From contig NW_019091388.1 in assembly GCF_001949145.1 (NCBI RefSeq), forward strand, positions 1,354,335-1,418,334: a stretch of 64,000 nt of DNA. Direction: 5' to 3'. Of this stretch, positions 12,042-25,908 are shown piece by piece (the first letter of the stretch is position 1; each line of letters begins with the position of its first letter). The stretch is from Acanthaster planci (lineage: Eukaryota > Echinodermata > Asteroidea > Valvatida > Acanthasteridae). The notes beneath the pieces were generated by a model that saw only the letters and a list, made by a program, of their open reading frames with translations, had not been told where the DNA came from and ran no database searches. A program made the position numbers and the translations under genes.

Positions 12042-12400
12042 AATAAGCCACTTGGGAGTTAAATTTGAATAAAATTTGATACACTGTGTTATCTGATTGC
12101 ACAGAAACGTAACAATTTGAATTCCCCAGACTAAAGACACTGTTGCTTTAACTCGTGATTCTGGGCAAGCTTTTGCTTAGCGACCACCATCTCTGGAATG
12201 GACTGGCACCTCTGTGTCGTTCTCAACCATTAAGAACAGTGTACTGTTGCAAGACGTCTCTTATGTAACTGAGCAAAAGCTTGCCCCGAATCACGACGTA
12301 TAGCAACAGTGGTTTTGGTATGGACAGTTCAAGTTGTTATGTACACGTGAATTTAAAGAACTCAGTCAGTTATTCAAATTTAATTCGCAAATGGCTTATT
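12042..12400. repeat. Foldback/MITE-like element, copy 2
   Basis: A 359-bp element in the same orientation as copy 1, with termini AATAAGCCA and TGGCTTATT. Each half is an inverted, diverged copy of the other over roughly 140 bp, for example AACAATTTGAA and CACTGTTGC on the left against AACAACTTGAA and CACTGTTGC in the reverse complement of the right half. It keeps the full left arm that copy 1 lost. The superfamily is not identifiable without more copies. Confidence 0.8.
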
Positions 12401-14604
12401 TCTCTGTATTCTAGTATTGGGAACTAGTTTCAGATGCAACGAATTCAGTAGTTATAAATGTTGCATGACACCACCACGGTAGCTTTTATGTGAATTCCTG
12501 AGCATACCTTTCTAACGTACTCTAAATCATATGAATATATGTTCAACATATCAACGTTGACTTTTATTCATTAGGCCCATTTCAGGCCCATCATGAAATC
12601 ACCCGTTTGGTCTTGTTTAACTTTACAGGTTCTCGTCAGAGACACCGAGAGAAAACTCCAAGCTCTCATCCCTTTTATTAATTTTGAGTCTAACCTAACA
12701 AAATTCCCCGGAACCTGTTACGTCACCTGGTGGGCAAAAGCAAACCTACCGTGCCTGTAATCAAATTTTTTCCGAAGAATAATCAGCACTGTGCTAATCA
12801 ACCTCCCGCTGATGCTGTCGTACGACCGACGGGCAATGCCGTAATAAAAAATGTGCAAACCCGAACAAGTTGATTGAATTCCGCTCAGTCCGTTACACGG
12901 TTCAGCTCAAGGAAATGCATATTTGCCTTGGTAGCTGTATGTTTTTTTTACAGAGATAACCACACGCTTAGTGCTGTTGCTTGTTGTCAAGATGTTTTCT
13001 TTCCTTATGCATGCTTGCTGGTAATCAATGCAGGGAAATTGATAGTAAACATGCTGTTGGTTCATGAATTATTACTTTACCAAAAATGACAGACCTGGTA
13101 GTTTCGGGCTTTCCGGTAAAAACTTTATATACAAAACCTTTGAAAATTTGTCATTCGCAAACAAAATCAGAACACCGGGCTTTTTACTTCATTCTTTATA
13201 AAGTTCAAATTTATCTCTAGAGAACCTTGTTCAATGATCTCTGGGCGCCCGCGTCATTAATGAATGTCATAATATGAAGTCAATTTTTATCTACGCTGCA
13301 GGGTTAAAAACGCAAATACAGTACCTCCTCGTACATACAATAACAGCAGCAACCAAAGGTAATATGCTACGTCATACTCGGTTGGAAAAATACCCCTCTC
13401 TTCGCCAACAAATTAATGAATAAAAACAGGACTGTTACAGTTGAACTGTTCGAGCCGACGTGACTATCCTAACACAATACCCTAAGATATCTCCACCAAG
13501 TTATTAACAACTTGTCGAACAGCGCCACTGTTGGACTGATGAAGTAATAGGCCTTCAGTCAGGCGCCAGTGTATATCAACACTCCTACGTGCCATCCGTT
13601 CTCCTGCCAACTTATCCACTGTGAATTACACCACGTGACAACAGATTTGACCAAAGCGCGAACAGGCGCCCCCAAAAAACTCCCTATAGCCGACATAGGC
13701 CTATCTTTCCTTTTTCCTTTTAGACCACCATTAAGGAGAAACTCCCTCTCCAGATTATAGATCTATTACGATCCAAGGGATGATGAACATGTTTGTTTTT
13801 TAGGCGGGCAAGAACCCGGAACTAATCCAGCTGCCGATAAATCAAACGCGCATGAGCAGCACATAGCTCCTGTAGCACCGGGAGGGGCGAAGCACGTGAC
13901 GAAATCTTGCAGGGTCCGATTGCGACTGTTATTGTAAGCCTCAGCACCGACAGAAGTAGCGCGTACAATGCGACCGCACGCAACGAAGAATAATTTTTCG
14001 TGAAGACAACAACGTTTATAACCACTTGGTGTGCCAGATGTACAAACACTCCGAACACGATATCCAATACATCTTCTCCAAACCAATGTCTTTAATGAAC
14101 CTGATTTCAGCCAAGCAGGCCCGGGCATTTGACTTTAATACGAGCTAACGACGCTTGGCTCAGCTGTTTCTTTCTGTTCACTTATGACAGATAAATCATA
14201 CAGCAATGAACGTCACACACAAATCACAAAAGGTTATTGCACAGAGGCTACGCCTATTAAACGAACATTAACACGTATAGATTAGACAAATTTTACCAAT
14301 TTCAAGTGCAAAAAATGCAGTTAGTTAATGGCACTTTCTTCAAACAAATACTATTGGAAGTTGATATCTTTCATGCGGAAGAGAAAATATTGGATTTCGC
14401 TCAATGGAGTACGTTTAAAATCATTGATTTTGTAATTCAGGGTTTCCGTTTAAGACCCATCGTCATTTAATTTGGAAATGCGAATATCTTTCCAATCCTG
14501 ACCAATTTTAAAAACATTGTCGGATCTTTTCTGCGAATATACCAAGAGGTCTTCGTAAGACTGTGAAAATAAAAACATAAAGCCGTTCTTTCGAACTGAC
14601 TAAC
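12401..14604. other. Non-coding stretch
   Basis: A single TTACGTCA site near 12718. A pair of minus-strand frames at 13766-14128 (one hydrophobic) is not recognisable. Confidence 0.5.
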
Positions 14605-14756
14605 CTCCCAGTGACAGGCTTGGCAGAGTGTTCCACTCCGTAGTCATTACGATGGAATGTTTGTCAAGTTGACCAATTATTTTGATGTACCTTGGATTTA
14701 GATACGGTAGAAAGTCATCAAAGCCGTTGGAGATTAGCGTTTGCACATTGGCGGAT
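14605..14756 (-). CDS. Weak candidate exon, unknown protein
   Basis: A minus-strand frame follows CATTCAAG (acceptor above 14756) and ends GGGAG|GTTAGT (donor at 14604). It encodes about 50 residues including NGFDDFLPYLNPRYIKIIGQ. The phases would be 2 in and 1 out. The composition looks protein-like, but the acceptor lacks a good pyrimidine tract and no domain is recognisable. No neighbouring exon on the same strand supports it. Confidence 0.18.
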
Positions 14757-15892
14757 CTTGAATGTTGTCGAATCCACGTGGGCGGCCCAAGCATTAAGCT
14801 AACGCAGACCAGACAGTCACGAAATGGTAATGCCCAACTAGAACATGCTGTCAATATTGAGTTAATATAATTTCAGGCGCGATGAACCGTGCACTCTGTG
14901 CAACCAAGCGTGTGTGCAAGGGAAAAAATGAACTCAGCCGGACGGCTTCGCCGACAAGAAAAAAATCCCACACAACACTTCGATGCGTTTATTAATAACT
15001 TTGAGTTAATCGGTAACTTGGGGACTAGCGACTGAAGTAAGCGTGAAATGCATTGGAATGCCAGCCAGCTGTTGATGGCTTTCTTCAGATGCCTGCTATT
15101 CATTATTCTGCAAGTTGCATACTGTATCTGTCAAACGGATGAACGCCAATACATTTTCCGCAGAAAAGTATAGTCAACGGCCATGACGCTCATGAGGTAG
15201 TCATCAACAGAACAGAAGGTTTCATAAATTTGACGCCCGTTTGGACAAAATCCTCAAAATCTACGAATCATAGATGATATAGGCCCCTAGGCCGACAGAA
15301 AGTTGGCCAAAAAAGTTGAAAATCTAAATGTGGGAAAGGAATGAAAAGAAAGAGATATGATCTTAGTGGACCACGGGAAGCAATGTTAGATGAAATGGTG
15401 ATGATGTGCATGATATTACTCGTTGCTAACACATTTTCAACTTGGTGGACATTTACTAATCATGGTCATCCGCATTCTTTTCAAATATCTAAACTGCACT
15501 TAACTCAGTGGAATTTATTTCATTGATGAATATTTGAGCGATGCAGGCCTTAATTCTACTTACAAGAAAAGTTCTTCTCGAGGGCCCACCAAGCTTCAGG
15601 ACGAGGAGTACAAAAATATTAATAACAACAAATATCCCCCAATCCTAAATACGATGCCATGGAAACCGTGCCGTGCATTCTCTGAGGCAGACTGGCTGCA
15701 GGGCGGACTAGTCCATGTCCAAGGGTTGAAACGGTATCGCTAAAGCAAATAAGACAAGATCTTAATATTAACGAAATGTTGGACCACAACGACAGATTGG
15801 GAAGATAAAGTGACGAAACAACTCAATTTGCACGGAGCAAGATGTGCTCACGCGTTTCACCGGGGATTCAAATCTACCTAAAAAGCCATTCA

Positions 15893-15920
15893 GTTTGTTT
15901 GTTTGTTTGTTTGTTTGTTT
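15893..15920. repeat. (GTTT)7 microsatellite
   Basis: Seven perfect GTTT units. Confidence 0.97.
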
Positions 15921-18654
15921 CACATTTCATGACAACATTCTTTACAACATATTAATAAAGTACAGATTACATACGTTCCAAATGATCATACCAGATAAAT
16001 CTTGAGAGAAAATGAGATTTATCCTGGATGAAAATACGCGTCTCCATTATTCGCGCATTTTTATCACAGTGGCGCAAAAATACGCAATGCCGATTCCTAT
16101 CTCCTCCTACACACAACTTCACAATAACATTATGTCTGCTTGATGGCTAACTTCTTTTTGCAGCAAAAAGACTGCAGTATATGATAAAGATGTTATTTAT
16201 TGTGACGTGTGTTTTTAACGAGAATGACAATGAACTTAAGGGTAAAATAACTACTGTGGAATGATCAGGTATCGTATCCAAGTGAAACTGCATAGAACAA
16301 AACCCACTTCAGCGCAAGCTCTCTGCCCGCACTGACCGCTGAGTTTTAAAGGCCAATGCACATTTTCTACACCTATACACCTGAAACGTGTACAGGCTAT
16401 TTACCATCCCTTTTTGGTTAATTATGTTGAAAATTGCACTCAATAAACATTTCCATGCTTTTTCTACAACAAAATTACGAGGATGCTGTTGTTGACGCAT
16501 AGTATACTTTACCTTGTGAAAATATTTGTGGTGAAATTCACTCGCCTGCTGTCTTGACAACAGTACTGAAACAAGAACAAATACCTCCCCCAAGAATATT
16601 AAGATCGAACATACTCCAGATTTTGGACAAATCTTTGTGCAGATAAAGCTGCTAAATTGAGGTTTCCTTCAGATGTGACATTGCACGATTGCTCATAAGT
16701 ACACAAAACCAAAAATTAAACAGAACCAGGGCACTTAAAATGAAAAAAAAATGGAAAAATACCTTAAACGGAACACAAAGAGCATTAACAAGGACCACGT
16801 TACAAATTGTATTCCATGGGCCCTTTAAAACCCGAGTATGGGATTACGAGCTATGTCATCCATATCCACCTTGGTTCAATGCTCGAGCCCACATCTGACA
16901 GCTATTACATTACTAGGGCACTGTGCACATCATCCCTGGATATCACGCCGTCGCGCGTAACTGATTACCCATCTAGGGCATATCCAGCAACCACCCCCCA
17001 CCTCCTGCCATGCCAAAATCTCCTGGCAATTTGCTCCGACCTCCCGTGCAGCTTCCCGTCCGTAGTTTTCGGCATGCCAGCCCAAATGAGCTAATTTTCT
17101 CCGCCGAACAGCCGGGGTGCTTTCACTGTCGCACTGAATGAATGGCACGGTGCTGTGGACGTCCAATGCCAGGTGGTAATGTTTTTCCATGCGACCCGCC
17201 CAGTACGGCATGACATTTCGGACGTGTAACGGACAAACTTTTCAATATCTATACCACCTGAACTATACTGGATTCCTGGCTTTACCCCGGCACATTTGGA
17301 ACTTCGAGTGATTTTAGCCGTTGCCAACCTTCTGAAACAGAAACTAAATGTCGAGCAAATTTTATTTAAAATATGATAGTAAAAGATGTCTTAATTGGGA
17401 ACTTCTACTTTATGTTGCAATGTAGTTAAAAGTATTTCGAAGTGCTTCATAATTCCTAAAAATTGGCTTTGTTGTATCACGTTTATGCTAAAAGTACATT
17501 AAAGCACACTGAAAAAGTGCTTATCAATCGACTGCAAAAGAAGACTTCCAAAATCGAGAACCAAATTTGTGTACAAATTTCAGAATGGGTAACTTCAGAT
17601 TTCCACTTCATTGCACACAAGAGCAATACACGTCCAACTCGTCCAGAGCTCTGGTACAGTCCAGCTTGTATATAGAGAGAGTAGTACTAACTCCAGACTT
17701 TGGAACCAAAATAGCTGTTCATTATGCGTGCAGTACAGCATGCAGTTATTGTGTGGTAATTGGGCATGTGCACTGACGCATAATCAACCATTTTGGTTCA
17801 AAACAAAACACTCATGACGCAAGTATCACTATAAACAGTTCGGGTACGTTCCAGCTATGACATGCGCCACCGACATGACAAAGCTTTTCCCTTGTAAAAC
17901 TGCTAACACGATCGATGCATGGGCTATTATAATAATGCTTTCTCTTTGATTTAAAACTTGGGAATACTGGCCTCGCTTCGTCACACAGGACCGACTTGTA
18001 TGTCACCCGTTGAAGCACATCAATCCACAGCATTCTTTATTGTTGACTCCATAGCCCTTATGGTTCCAGGAAATATGATTTCCAATAGCCAGTGTACATG
18101 ACCACCTGATGATCCGGCCGATATCCAATGTCTCACTTAAATACAATTTTGTGCTCTCTGTTTTCGTTTGTTAAGATCCGGAGAAACGTTTGTTGAGTTG
18201 AGTTTTTTCCTGCATATGCAAGTGAACCATGGTAAGCTTCGCATATACTTCTAAGCTTGTAAAAGGAATTTCCTCTCTCTATAATTTTGAATCATGGTCA
18301 ATACTGCTCCAGCTGGTAGTGTGACTTGGGCTAAGTGTTCACGCGTAGGCCTACACCCTCGCCACCAAGCCTTTGACCCCCAATATCGTCTAATCATTAG
18401 TGTCTTCTGACGGAATCACAGCCTTCTCGTCTCTAATTTCCCCCATCCAGGGTAGCACGGCAGAGTGGCAGAGACTGGGTCTAGCATCGAAAGAATGCGC
18501 ACCGATTTCCTCTTCCGTTTGCGTACTCGAGCTCTGCAGCGATGCTCGCGCACCGCCGTCACCAACCAGGCCAGGGTGCCGGCCCAGGCTTTGTTGCAGG
18601 GCCCTCAAGATTAAAAGGCCCTGGGGGCCTGGTTGCGTACCTTGCACGCTCACT

Positions 18655-18666
18655 GACCAATCAGCG
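18655..18666 (+). promoter_or_regulatory. NF-Y-type CCAAT box in a GC-rich patch
   Basis: GACCAATCAGCG matches the extended NF-Y consensus. It lies at the end of a locally GC- and CpG-rich stretch (about 18450-18700) and next to GGGCGCGGGG. No transcript start or exon is recognised beside it, so a promoter function is only suggested. Confidence 0.3.
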
Positions 18667-19659
18667 ATGGGCGCGGGGTTAATTCGGATAAACGTGCCCG
18701 CCAGCAAGACATGATGCATAAATTTCAGCTAATAATACGCGGTACATCACCGTTCGCTGCACTAAGATGAAGCACGAAGTCTGTGAGAATTTTAATCAAA
18801 GTTGAAGTCCTTCCATTGGAAAAAAAGGAACCCATAGACAAGTTTCCACATTTTTTCCGATTATTCACTCATAATGCATGCAGACGAGTTGACACTCTGT
18901 TTTGATCTAAAATAAAATACAAAGAAAAATCTCATCGTGTTTCTGTGATTGCACGATAAATCAACTGAAACACTGATCTTCTCCTGCTGATTGAGCAAAC
19001 TGCAGGCGTATTGGGTAGCGTAACAGTGTAGGTCTGAAATTCTTGGGAATCTGTATATTTTAGATACTATTTTTGACGTTCGAGCTACCACTCTGCCCTA
19101 TTGCCCTTGCTCGTCAACCGAGCATCTTGTGGCAGTAATGGATGGCGAGCCAGCGGAGATTTATCTAGCACGCACGCTGGCAGCATTTTAGCATGGTTCC
19201 GAGGTAATGAAATGTGACGGACATTGTTTGTAAACCAATCTTTTCTGAGGAGTTTCCCTGAAAGCGATACCCAGACGACGTCCCTCGATCGAGGCACACT
19301 GATTTACCAGCGAGGTGGGCAGCTGAGATGGGCAACGAAAAAACGGGTAAATTTGACAGTGCGGATCTGCCTTTGAACGCTAGTGAGAGCCGGAACGATT
19401 CACATCCATGAGATAAACCAGAGTTGATTTCATACAGATGTCGAGCATAGACACTATCGCGTATTAAAACAAGAAGTTTAAGTTTTACATGCGAGATATT
19501 CTTCTCAGCTACATTGCAGTCTTGCTTGTAAATATGGCTTAAAGACGGGCGAATCAGAATTCGCAAAGACATTTTTAATTGAGCTCAGCCGTGTCTGTAT
19601 TGCGGGTAACCGATCCGATCTATGGCTGTTAGTGCCAGCTTGTCAGTGTGCCGAGTGAT

Positions 19660-20010
19660 TGATCGGACACACAATGGAACGCGATACTTTGGTTACCGCG
19701 TGAATAGCCAAAGAAAAAAACAACAAAACAAAACAACCCGAAGAGTTCAAGCGTCCGAAGGTTCTGGCCAAAGGGTTCATTAGCTCGAAAACCGAAGGTC
19801 TGGAAGTCCGAATCAACAACAAGGTTCACTAATAATCCAAATCGACCATCTCTTTCAATAGTTCCAAAAAGTCTATCAGAGAATTGTACCTTGCGTTCCT
19901 GACGGAATTTGAACATTTGAATGACTTAACATTATTCTAAAGTCGGAAAATTGAGCCTTTGAATACCAGAGCACACTGATTTCGAGTGTTCGGACTGTTA
20001 AACATTTGGA
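19660..20010. repeat. Very degenerate short-period repeat
   Basis: Words such as GTCCGAAGG, GTTCAAG, GTCTGGAAG, GTCCGAA, TTTGAACATTTGAA and GTTCGGACTG recur with a period of roughly 9-14 bp. This looks like an old minisatellite that has largely decayed. No coding sense was found on either strand. Confidence 0.35.
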
Positions 20011-23000
20011 CTATCGCAGTCGAGACTCACAGTTACCAATCAATATGCGATATGGCGCACTGACAAGAGACAACCGTTAATACTTGCGTACTGATATCAG
20101 AGCTCAATGATACCAAGTTCTCCATACATCAGACGCACACCCGCCGTTAATGACACAACGAAGTTAATTTTGATGTTAAAATGCATATTGTTTTTAAAGG
20201 CCTACATAAAATACACAGAAAAGGAACCGAGAACAAGGCAGCACTTAAAGAGATCACCCCCATATTAACAACCACACAAAAACTACAGAATTACAATGCA
20301 ATGACGAATGAAGACTCAACTCATCACCTTACCCGTGCAACAAGGCCTATTTTACCTAACAACGAGCACAGAATAAATACCGTCAATCATAAGGACATGC
20401 TTCTCACTACAAACGTCCTTCCAAACCCTTTAATGAACAGTGCCATTTTGCGTTTTAGGTATTACTTCGCAAACTAATAAGCATCATTATTTTTTATTCG
20501 ATCAAAGGTTTCCATAAAGCCTATATTCTCCTAAGTCTGCTGAGTCTCTCCTTACCAGCCGCTGCTTACACGTCAGCGATCACCATGCTGCTGCTATTTT
20601 CAAACAATCTTCCCGCCGAAATGTAACCTTATCAACGCGTTTATTATACATTCAAGTCTTTGTTTCTCAATGTTTCTGGCGCTTTTGGGCGCGCGTGAAC
20701 CGAATTTTGTCGAATACGGGACCACTCAGATGACCAACCGATGAGGAGTCTGGCCAATCAATACACAAAGTCCATGCAGTTTGGAAGATATTTTATAAGT
20801 GGTAGCGCGTATGCTTACGACTGTTACAAACAGCCTCACTCATGGAAACACGCATCTGCTTTGGCCCTTGCAGTGGGACAGTAGGTGCTACGAAATGGTT
20901 TCCCCAAATTGCCTTTATAGTCTTATTTTTTCCCTTCAAATATGCGGGTAGGTGGGACGTAGTCCTCGTTGCAACCCTGGGTCCTCCTTTGCATTCCTGC
21001 ATGTTAGATGTCGCCATATCGCAATGAATTGTTCTTGAATAGTATCTCCAGAGCCCCACATAACAGTATAAGCTCTATTATTAAAAGAGTATTGGCGGCA
21101 CTCCTCAGGAATGTCCGCAACCTCCCCGCTTATCCCCAGTCTCACATTCCTTTGCTTTTATGATACTGCAATTCAAAACTTCTCAAGGTACGAGACGATG
21201 TTTACAAGGGTTTGCCCTAAAACAGGTGTTTTGGCGACTCGCCAAATCCTCAAAGGCATTCCTGGATTTTTATCAAGTTTCTATGTGAGAAAGACGGCAT
21301 AATGTAGCCGACACGTGTACAGCGTGAACTCTCGAAGAGGCGTGCGAAGGTATTGAATGTTCAATGACTTCTTGATTACAGGCCTAACAAACAATTCCAA
21401 GTAAAGTGCACACGTCACCAGTGGTATAGCCTTACGGTTGACAAAGCCATGACGGTACGGGCAACAAAGTCCTGACCCGCCATCTTGCAACAACAGAAAT
21501 CCAATGCAACGCTGTTAGAAAATGTCCGGCAATACGGGCTATGTCCACAATAACCCGAGTAAATGTTACCCTCCCTTAAAAAAATTCGAAACCTTTACAC
21601 CTCCAGTCAATGTGGTTGCGTAAATACCAACTCCTCCCAAATATTTGGATAAGCTCAATTTGATTTGGTGCCAAATTACCGAGGTAAGGGTGACAGATCG
21701 GCATCGCCCAAGCGAATGGAGCTCAGACCAAACATACCAACATAAACATCCCCATAAAAGAAGCCATAAAAATTATTCCTGATGCCAGATGACCAAGTAC
21801 ATAGTTTTCTTTAAACTTGCCCCATGCATGTGAAAATGAAACCATGTCACCTTGCAACACAAGGCACAGTCGCGTGGTGTTTTTTTACACCCTCCCACCG
21901 CTCTCGAGATGATACGACCGTCTTTATCGATCCGCTCCCGCCGGTTGAAGAGACCTTTATGAGAGGCGAGGCAGAATGCAATAGTGAGACGGTGGGGGGG
22001 ATGGTGGGGGGGAGACAGCGATCTGCCGGTTTTGCAAGTCATCAGCCAAGCAATGCATCTCAACATGCTCTGGGTGATGTCGCAGCGCTGCACCTTGTAC
22101 ATGCACGATCTCGGCGTCACTTCGTAGATCCTATTTTCCCCGAAACAACAGTGAACAAGTTCCCACGCAAAATAACGCAAGGTACGCACATTGATGCACG
22201 TCGGCGCTTTCAATAGCCAAACGATCGCCTGACAGCAGATCGGCCCCACGTTAAAAGTCAACATAATTACGAGGTGTTTCCATTTTGCTCTACCCATGTT
22301 AGAAATTGTTTTTCTTTGTAAGGCCTACACGGATCGAGGCAAAAAATCTAATCTTATAAAGGCGCGTAAAATGAATGACAACAAAAGGGTAGGTTATCAA
22401 AATTTACAGTTTGGTCACTTACACAGCTAACAGAAAATACGAAACGGCAGCTTATCAAACTGCCAAACAGGGCGCATTGATATACAGAAATACCATATTC
22501 TTAAAAATTTGATTAAAATATCCATCTATCCAATCCATCAAAAAGTGCACCCCAGAAAAACGTAATTCCTGGTTACAGCAGGCAAAGCTATTATTGATAA
22601 AACAGTTGAATCTCATGGCACATTCAGTATAAGCCCACTCAAAGAAGCCATACTGTAGGCAACATAATTACAAGAATTTGCCAAACAACGGGATAAAACA
22701 GTGGTGAATGAAATGTCAATGATTACGCTATACTGCAGCATTATGAAGTATCATTTTTCCAAAACACCAATCATGACATCCGTGAGAACTTTAATTCATT
22801 TATCGTTCTACGGCACTGGGAAGCACGCATAGTCCAATGTTCCTCCATCTCCTCCATACAGCGGATATTACACATGCATCATGCAAAATCTGGCAAGCCG
22901 TACATAAAACCTTCCAACGATTATCTGACACAAGGATTAATGGAAGCCATTTTTGGAAGGGGGAAGGGGTATGCTTATCCACACTCGACATGTAAGACCA

Positions 23001-25908
23001 AATTGTTTCAAACATAATGTTCGCTATCGTGCAAATAGAAGTATATACAAAGCGGCTGGGCTCTTGTCTGAAGCACGGAAAAATGTGTCACTTTCCTCAG
23101 AAAGTTGGACTTAAATGTGACACAGGGACAAAAGCACCCCCCCAAAAAAAAGAAACAAGAAGAAAAATCCTCAAGAGAAACAAACATTTCATAATTCCCT
23201 TAAAATTGTCATGAACTTGAATCTGATGCACATTTACAGTAACAGTTGCCCATCCATGTATTTAATTATGCACATACATATTCTGCGGTTACCGCTGGCA
23301 CGTGCCTACGGTACATAATGCATGGGAGTGGGTTTAGTCTACTGAAGATAGTTGATGAAGGCGGTTGAGTCACCCACGTCCGCGATGCACGTATGGTGCA
23401 TTTCTTCCATCTGGCTAATTGGAACTACTTCCTCTTTTCTACATCCATTTTCCAGGAACAACTTTATCACACAAGAGTAGGTGGCATCGCTCCGTGCAAT
23501 GCTTACCGTCCGTACTCCGGAACAAGATGGCTTAATTATTAATAATTTAATCTATATCAGCATTAATATCTTAATTAGTCCTGTATAGAAGGATTAATGA
23601 TAATGAGAAGGGCGTGCATCGAACAAAACCCATCACAGCAGTAACAGACTGACAGGCAGTGTCCTTAGCCTCCAGGCATACGTCAGACTACGCAAACGGA
23701 GATGATATTATGGATGAAATTTACACTGAACTAAAATAATACCTTGGGCTCGGCATGTTTCTTGAAGACTATCGACCAAACTACAGCACCTTTCAAAAGG
23801 AAAAAAATACTTGTGCACTGCAGAGGGTGTTGAATCACGTGTCAGTAAGGTTGATATAAAGTCTTGAGCAGTGGCCCGACGAGATCACCGTTAAAGAGTA
23901 AACCAGTCCACTACTCGACCGCTCCAATTACGATCGCACCGTGCGGTTGATGACGTCAGTAATGACGTCATGAAGCCTGGCAGGCGCGTCTTACTCGAAG
24001 AACACCACCGAGATGACGAGATAAATACTATTTACGATCAATTTTTTGTTAGAAAGGCAATATAAACTCAAATGGCATAAAAATGACATTTTAAATGTAT
24101 TCCATTGAGCACTTTTTTTGCCAGTTTTATGTCGTAATCGGTGCTATAAAGCTCCAGTGTATCCATAGAAACCTCTCGTAAATTCCCTGAAAAGTCTCTC
24201 AATTATTACTGCAATTCACACAAGCGTTGAATTATCAACGCTTTCGGAAAACTGTAACACTTGCAAAAATTCCAGCAAAAACGACAAAAAATTCTAAACT
24301 TTGAGAGAAGGGTCAAAAGTGCTGAAAAATAAAATGAGAACAACAAATAATGAACATTACTTTTGAACATTTCATGAATTAGGTCACTGACAGCGTCCAC
24401 CTACACGTGAAACTTGTTCAAACTCACTCGTTTTATGCTGACAAAACAAGGTTAGTTAACCCGCTTTCAGTATTAGACATGACAGGTTTGCACCGAAGGC
24501 ACTTCCTATCGAAAACAAAACGAAGGTTCAAGAGATTTTGTTATTCCAACCACACCGCCTATCAGGTTAATTTATAATTTCTACAATGTCTTTATCAGCT
24601 AAGGAAGTATACAGCTCTTTCAGTGACACAATGAGCTAAAATCTACGTCTTGCTCAAAGCCACACATTATGCTAGCACAATGTACCTGGATTTGAAACCC
24701 TGATGAAGAGAATCGACTACTGATCTAGACTAATGCAGCAATGGCATCCCATCACCATGTGGTCACTAGGTGAAAGCACTTTTGATGGAAATGTTATTTA
24801 AAAAAAAAAAGAAGCTAAATTGATGTTGTCTATCGCCTACGGCGCTCACTGGTTCTCTCGGCATCAAATTCTTTCTACTGAGCCAAAGCTGCAAATTTAC
24901 AAGTAAACTCTATACGCTACAGTGTTATCGAACGACAACCTGACATATGGGTCATGTCTGACGCAGGGATGCAATTGATAGTTTCACCTTGAGAAAAGCT
25001 TACGTCAAAACCTTGAGACAAACAAAAAACATTCGAAGTGCTTCCACCAGGTGGCTGGAAACAACAAGACTGTCTCTTATGGGGGATTTGGATCACGGAG
25101 TGCCGTGCCTAAGTTCCTAGCAACAACAGAGCAGGATTAAAACCACTGACTGCGTGGTGTTTTGAGAGATCCACGGTGGGCCAACGCACGTCATGGAAAC
25201 ACCTGCGTGCGACTAGGAATAATCGAAAGCGGCTAAAAAGAGCACACCTGCTCAGTGTGCGACCCACAAAAGCTGAGGATCGCAAGGCGAAATTGGATAC
25301 TTCCCAAGCTGTCTCACTGGACATCTTGCCTGGCAGCGTTCTCGTGCGCGAGGTTAGAGCTTTATAAATCACTATGCTGATCAACCTCGTTACCGATGGG
25401 ACGAAAAGGAAACCGTCACAGCTATAGCTGCTCACCGTTGGAAACAAGGTTGAAAATGAGGCGACCCTTGGGGATAAGGTTGCATGCTGATTCAAGCATC
25501 AAGGACATCTACTGGTGGCAAATTGTGATTAGACAATACATGCATACTCAAACATCAAGCTTGCAACTCCCCAGCAAGCAACAGAACCGCGAAACAGTTT
25601 TTCAGGCTGAAAGGCACGTCCCAGGCATGCACAACGAAGTTCACTGTTTGATACTACCGCAAAACAGCTGGATTGAGTCTAAAACAATTACAGAATGACC
25701 GGTAAAAAGCCCAATAATCTTTTGTAAGACAGAACCTGTCCGTTTCTGGTAGTGCATACTTGTTCCCAAACTGGAGTAGCGCACGTGGGCCAACGAAACG
25801 TCATGTACAGCTACCTTCCCGCGTTGTTGTGGGAAACAACGCCCTCTTCCGTATGGTACTAAAGCAAATGAGTGCACGTTACCAGCGCATTGCGCTAACC
25901 AGTGGCTC
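20011..25908. other. Non-coding stretch
   Basis: No exon is recognised. A pair of opposing frames at 21773-22297 (174 and 130 codons) lacks domains. Contains the doubled cAMP-response palindromes. Confidence 0.5.
23951..23970. promoter_or_regulatory. Two adjacent cAMP-response-element palindromes
   Basis: TGACGTCA occurs twice (23951-23958 and 23963-23970), separated by GTAA. The eight-base palindrome is the consensus site of CREB/ATF dimers. No exon is recognised nearby, so whether it belongs to a promoter or an enhancer is unknown. Confidence 0.45.

Larger units (their letters stand above)
14757..19659. other. Non-coding stretch
   Basis: Holds the (GTTT)7 tract, the CCAAT box and a GC-rich fold (18564-18634: nine perfect outer pairs AACCAGGCC/GGCCTGGTT and an inner stem CAGGGCC/GGCCCTG). 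No gene is recognised. Confidence 0.5.

Noticed and set aside
18564-18634. 71-nt GC-rich hairpin as a microRNA precursor
   Set aside because: The outer and inner stems are separated by a 24-nt unpaired strand against 3 nt, which is not a Dicer-type hairpin.
21773-22297. Opposing 174- and 130-codon frames
   Set aside because: No domain, no splice borders and no family similarity. Composition is biased by a G-rich run.
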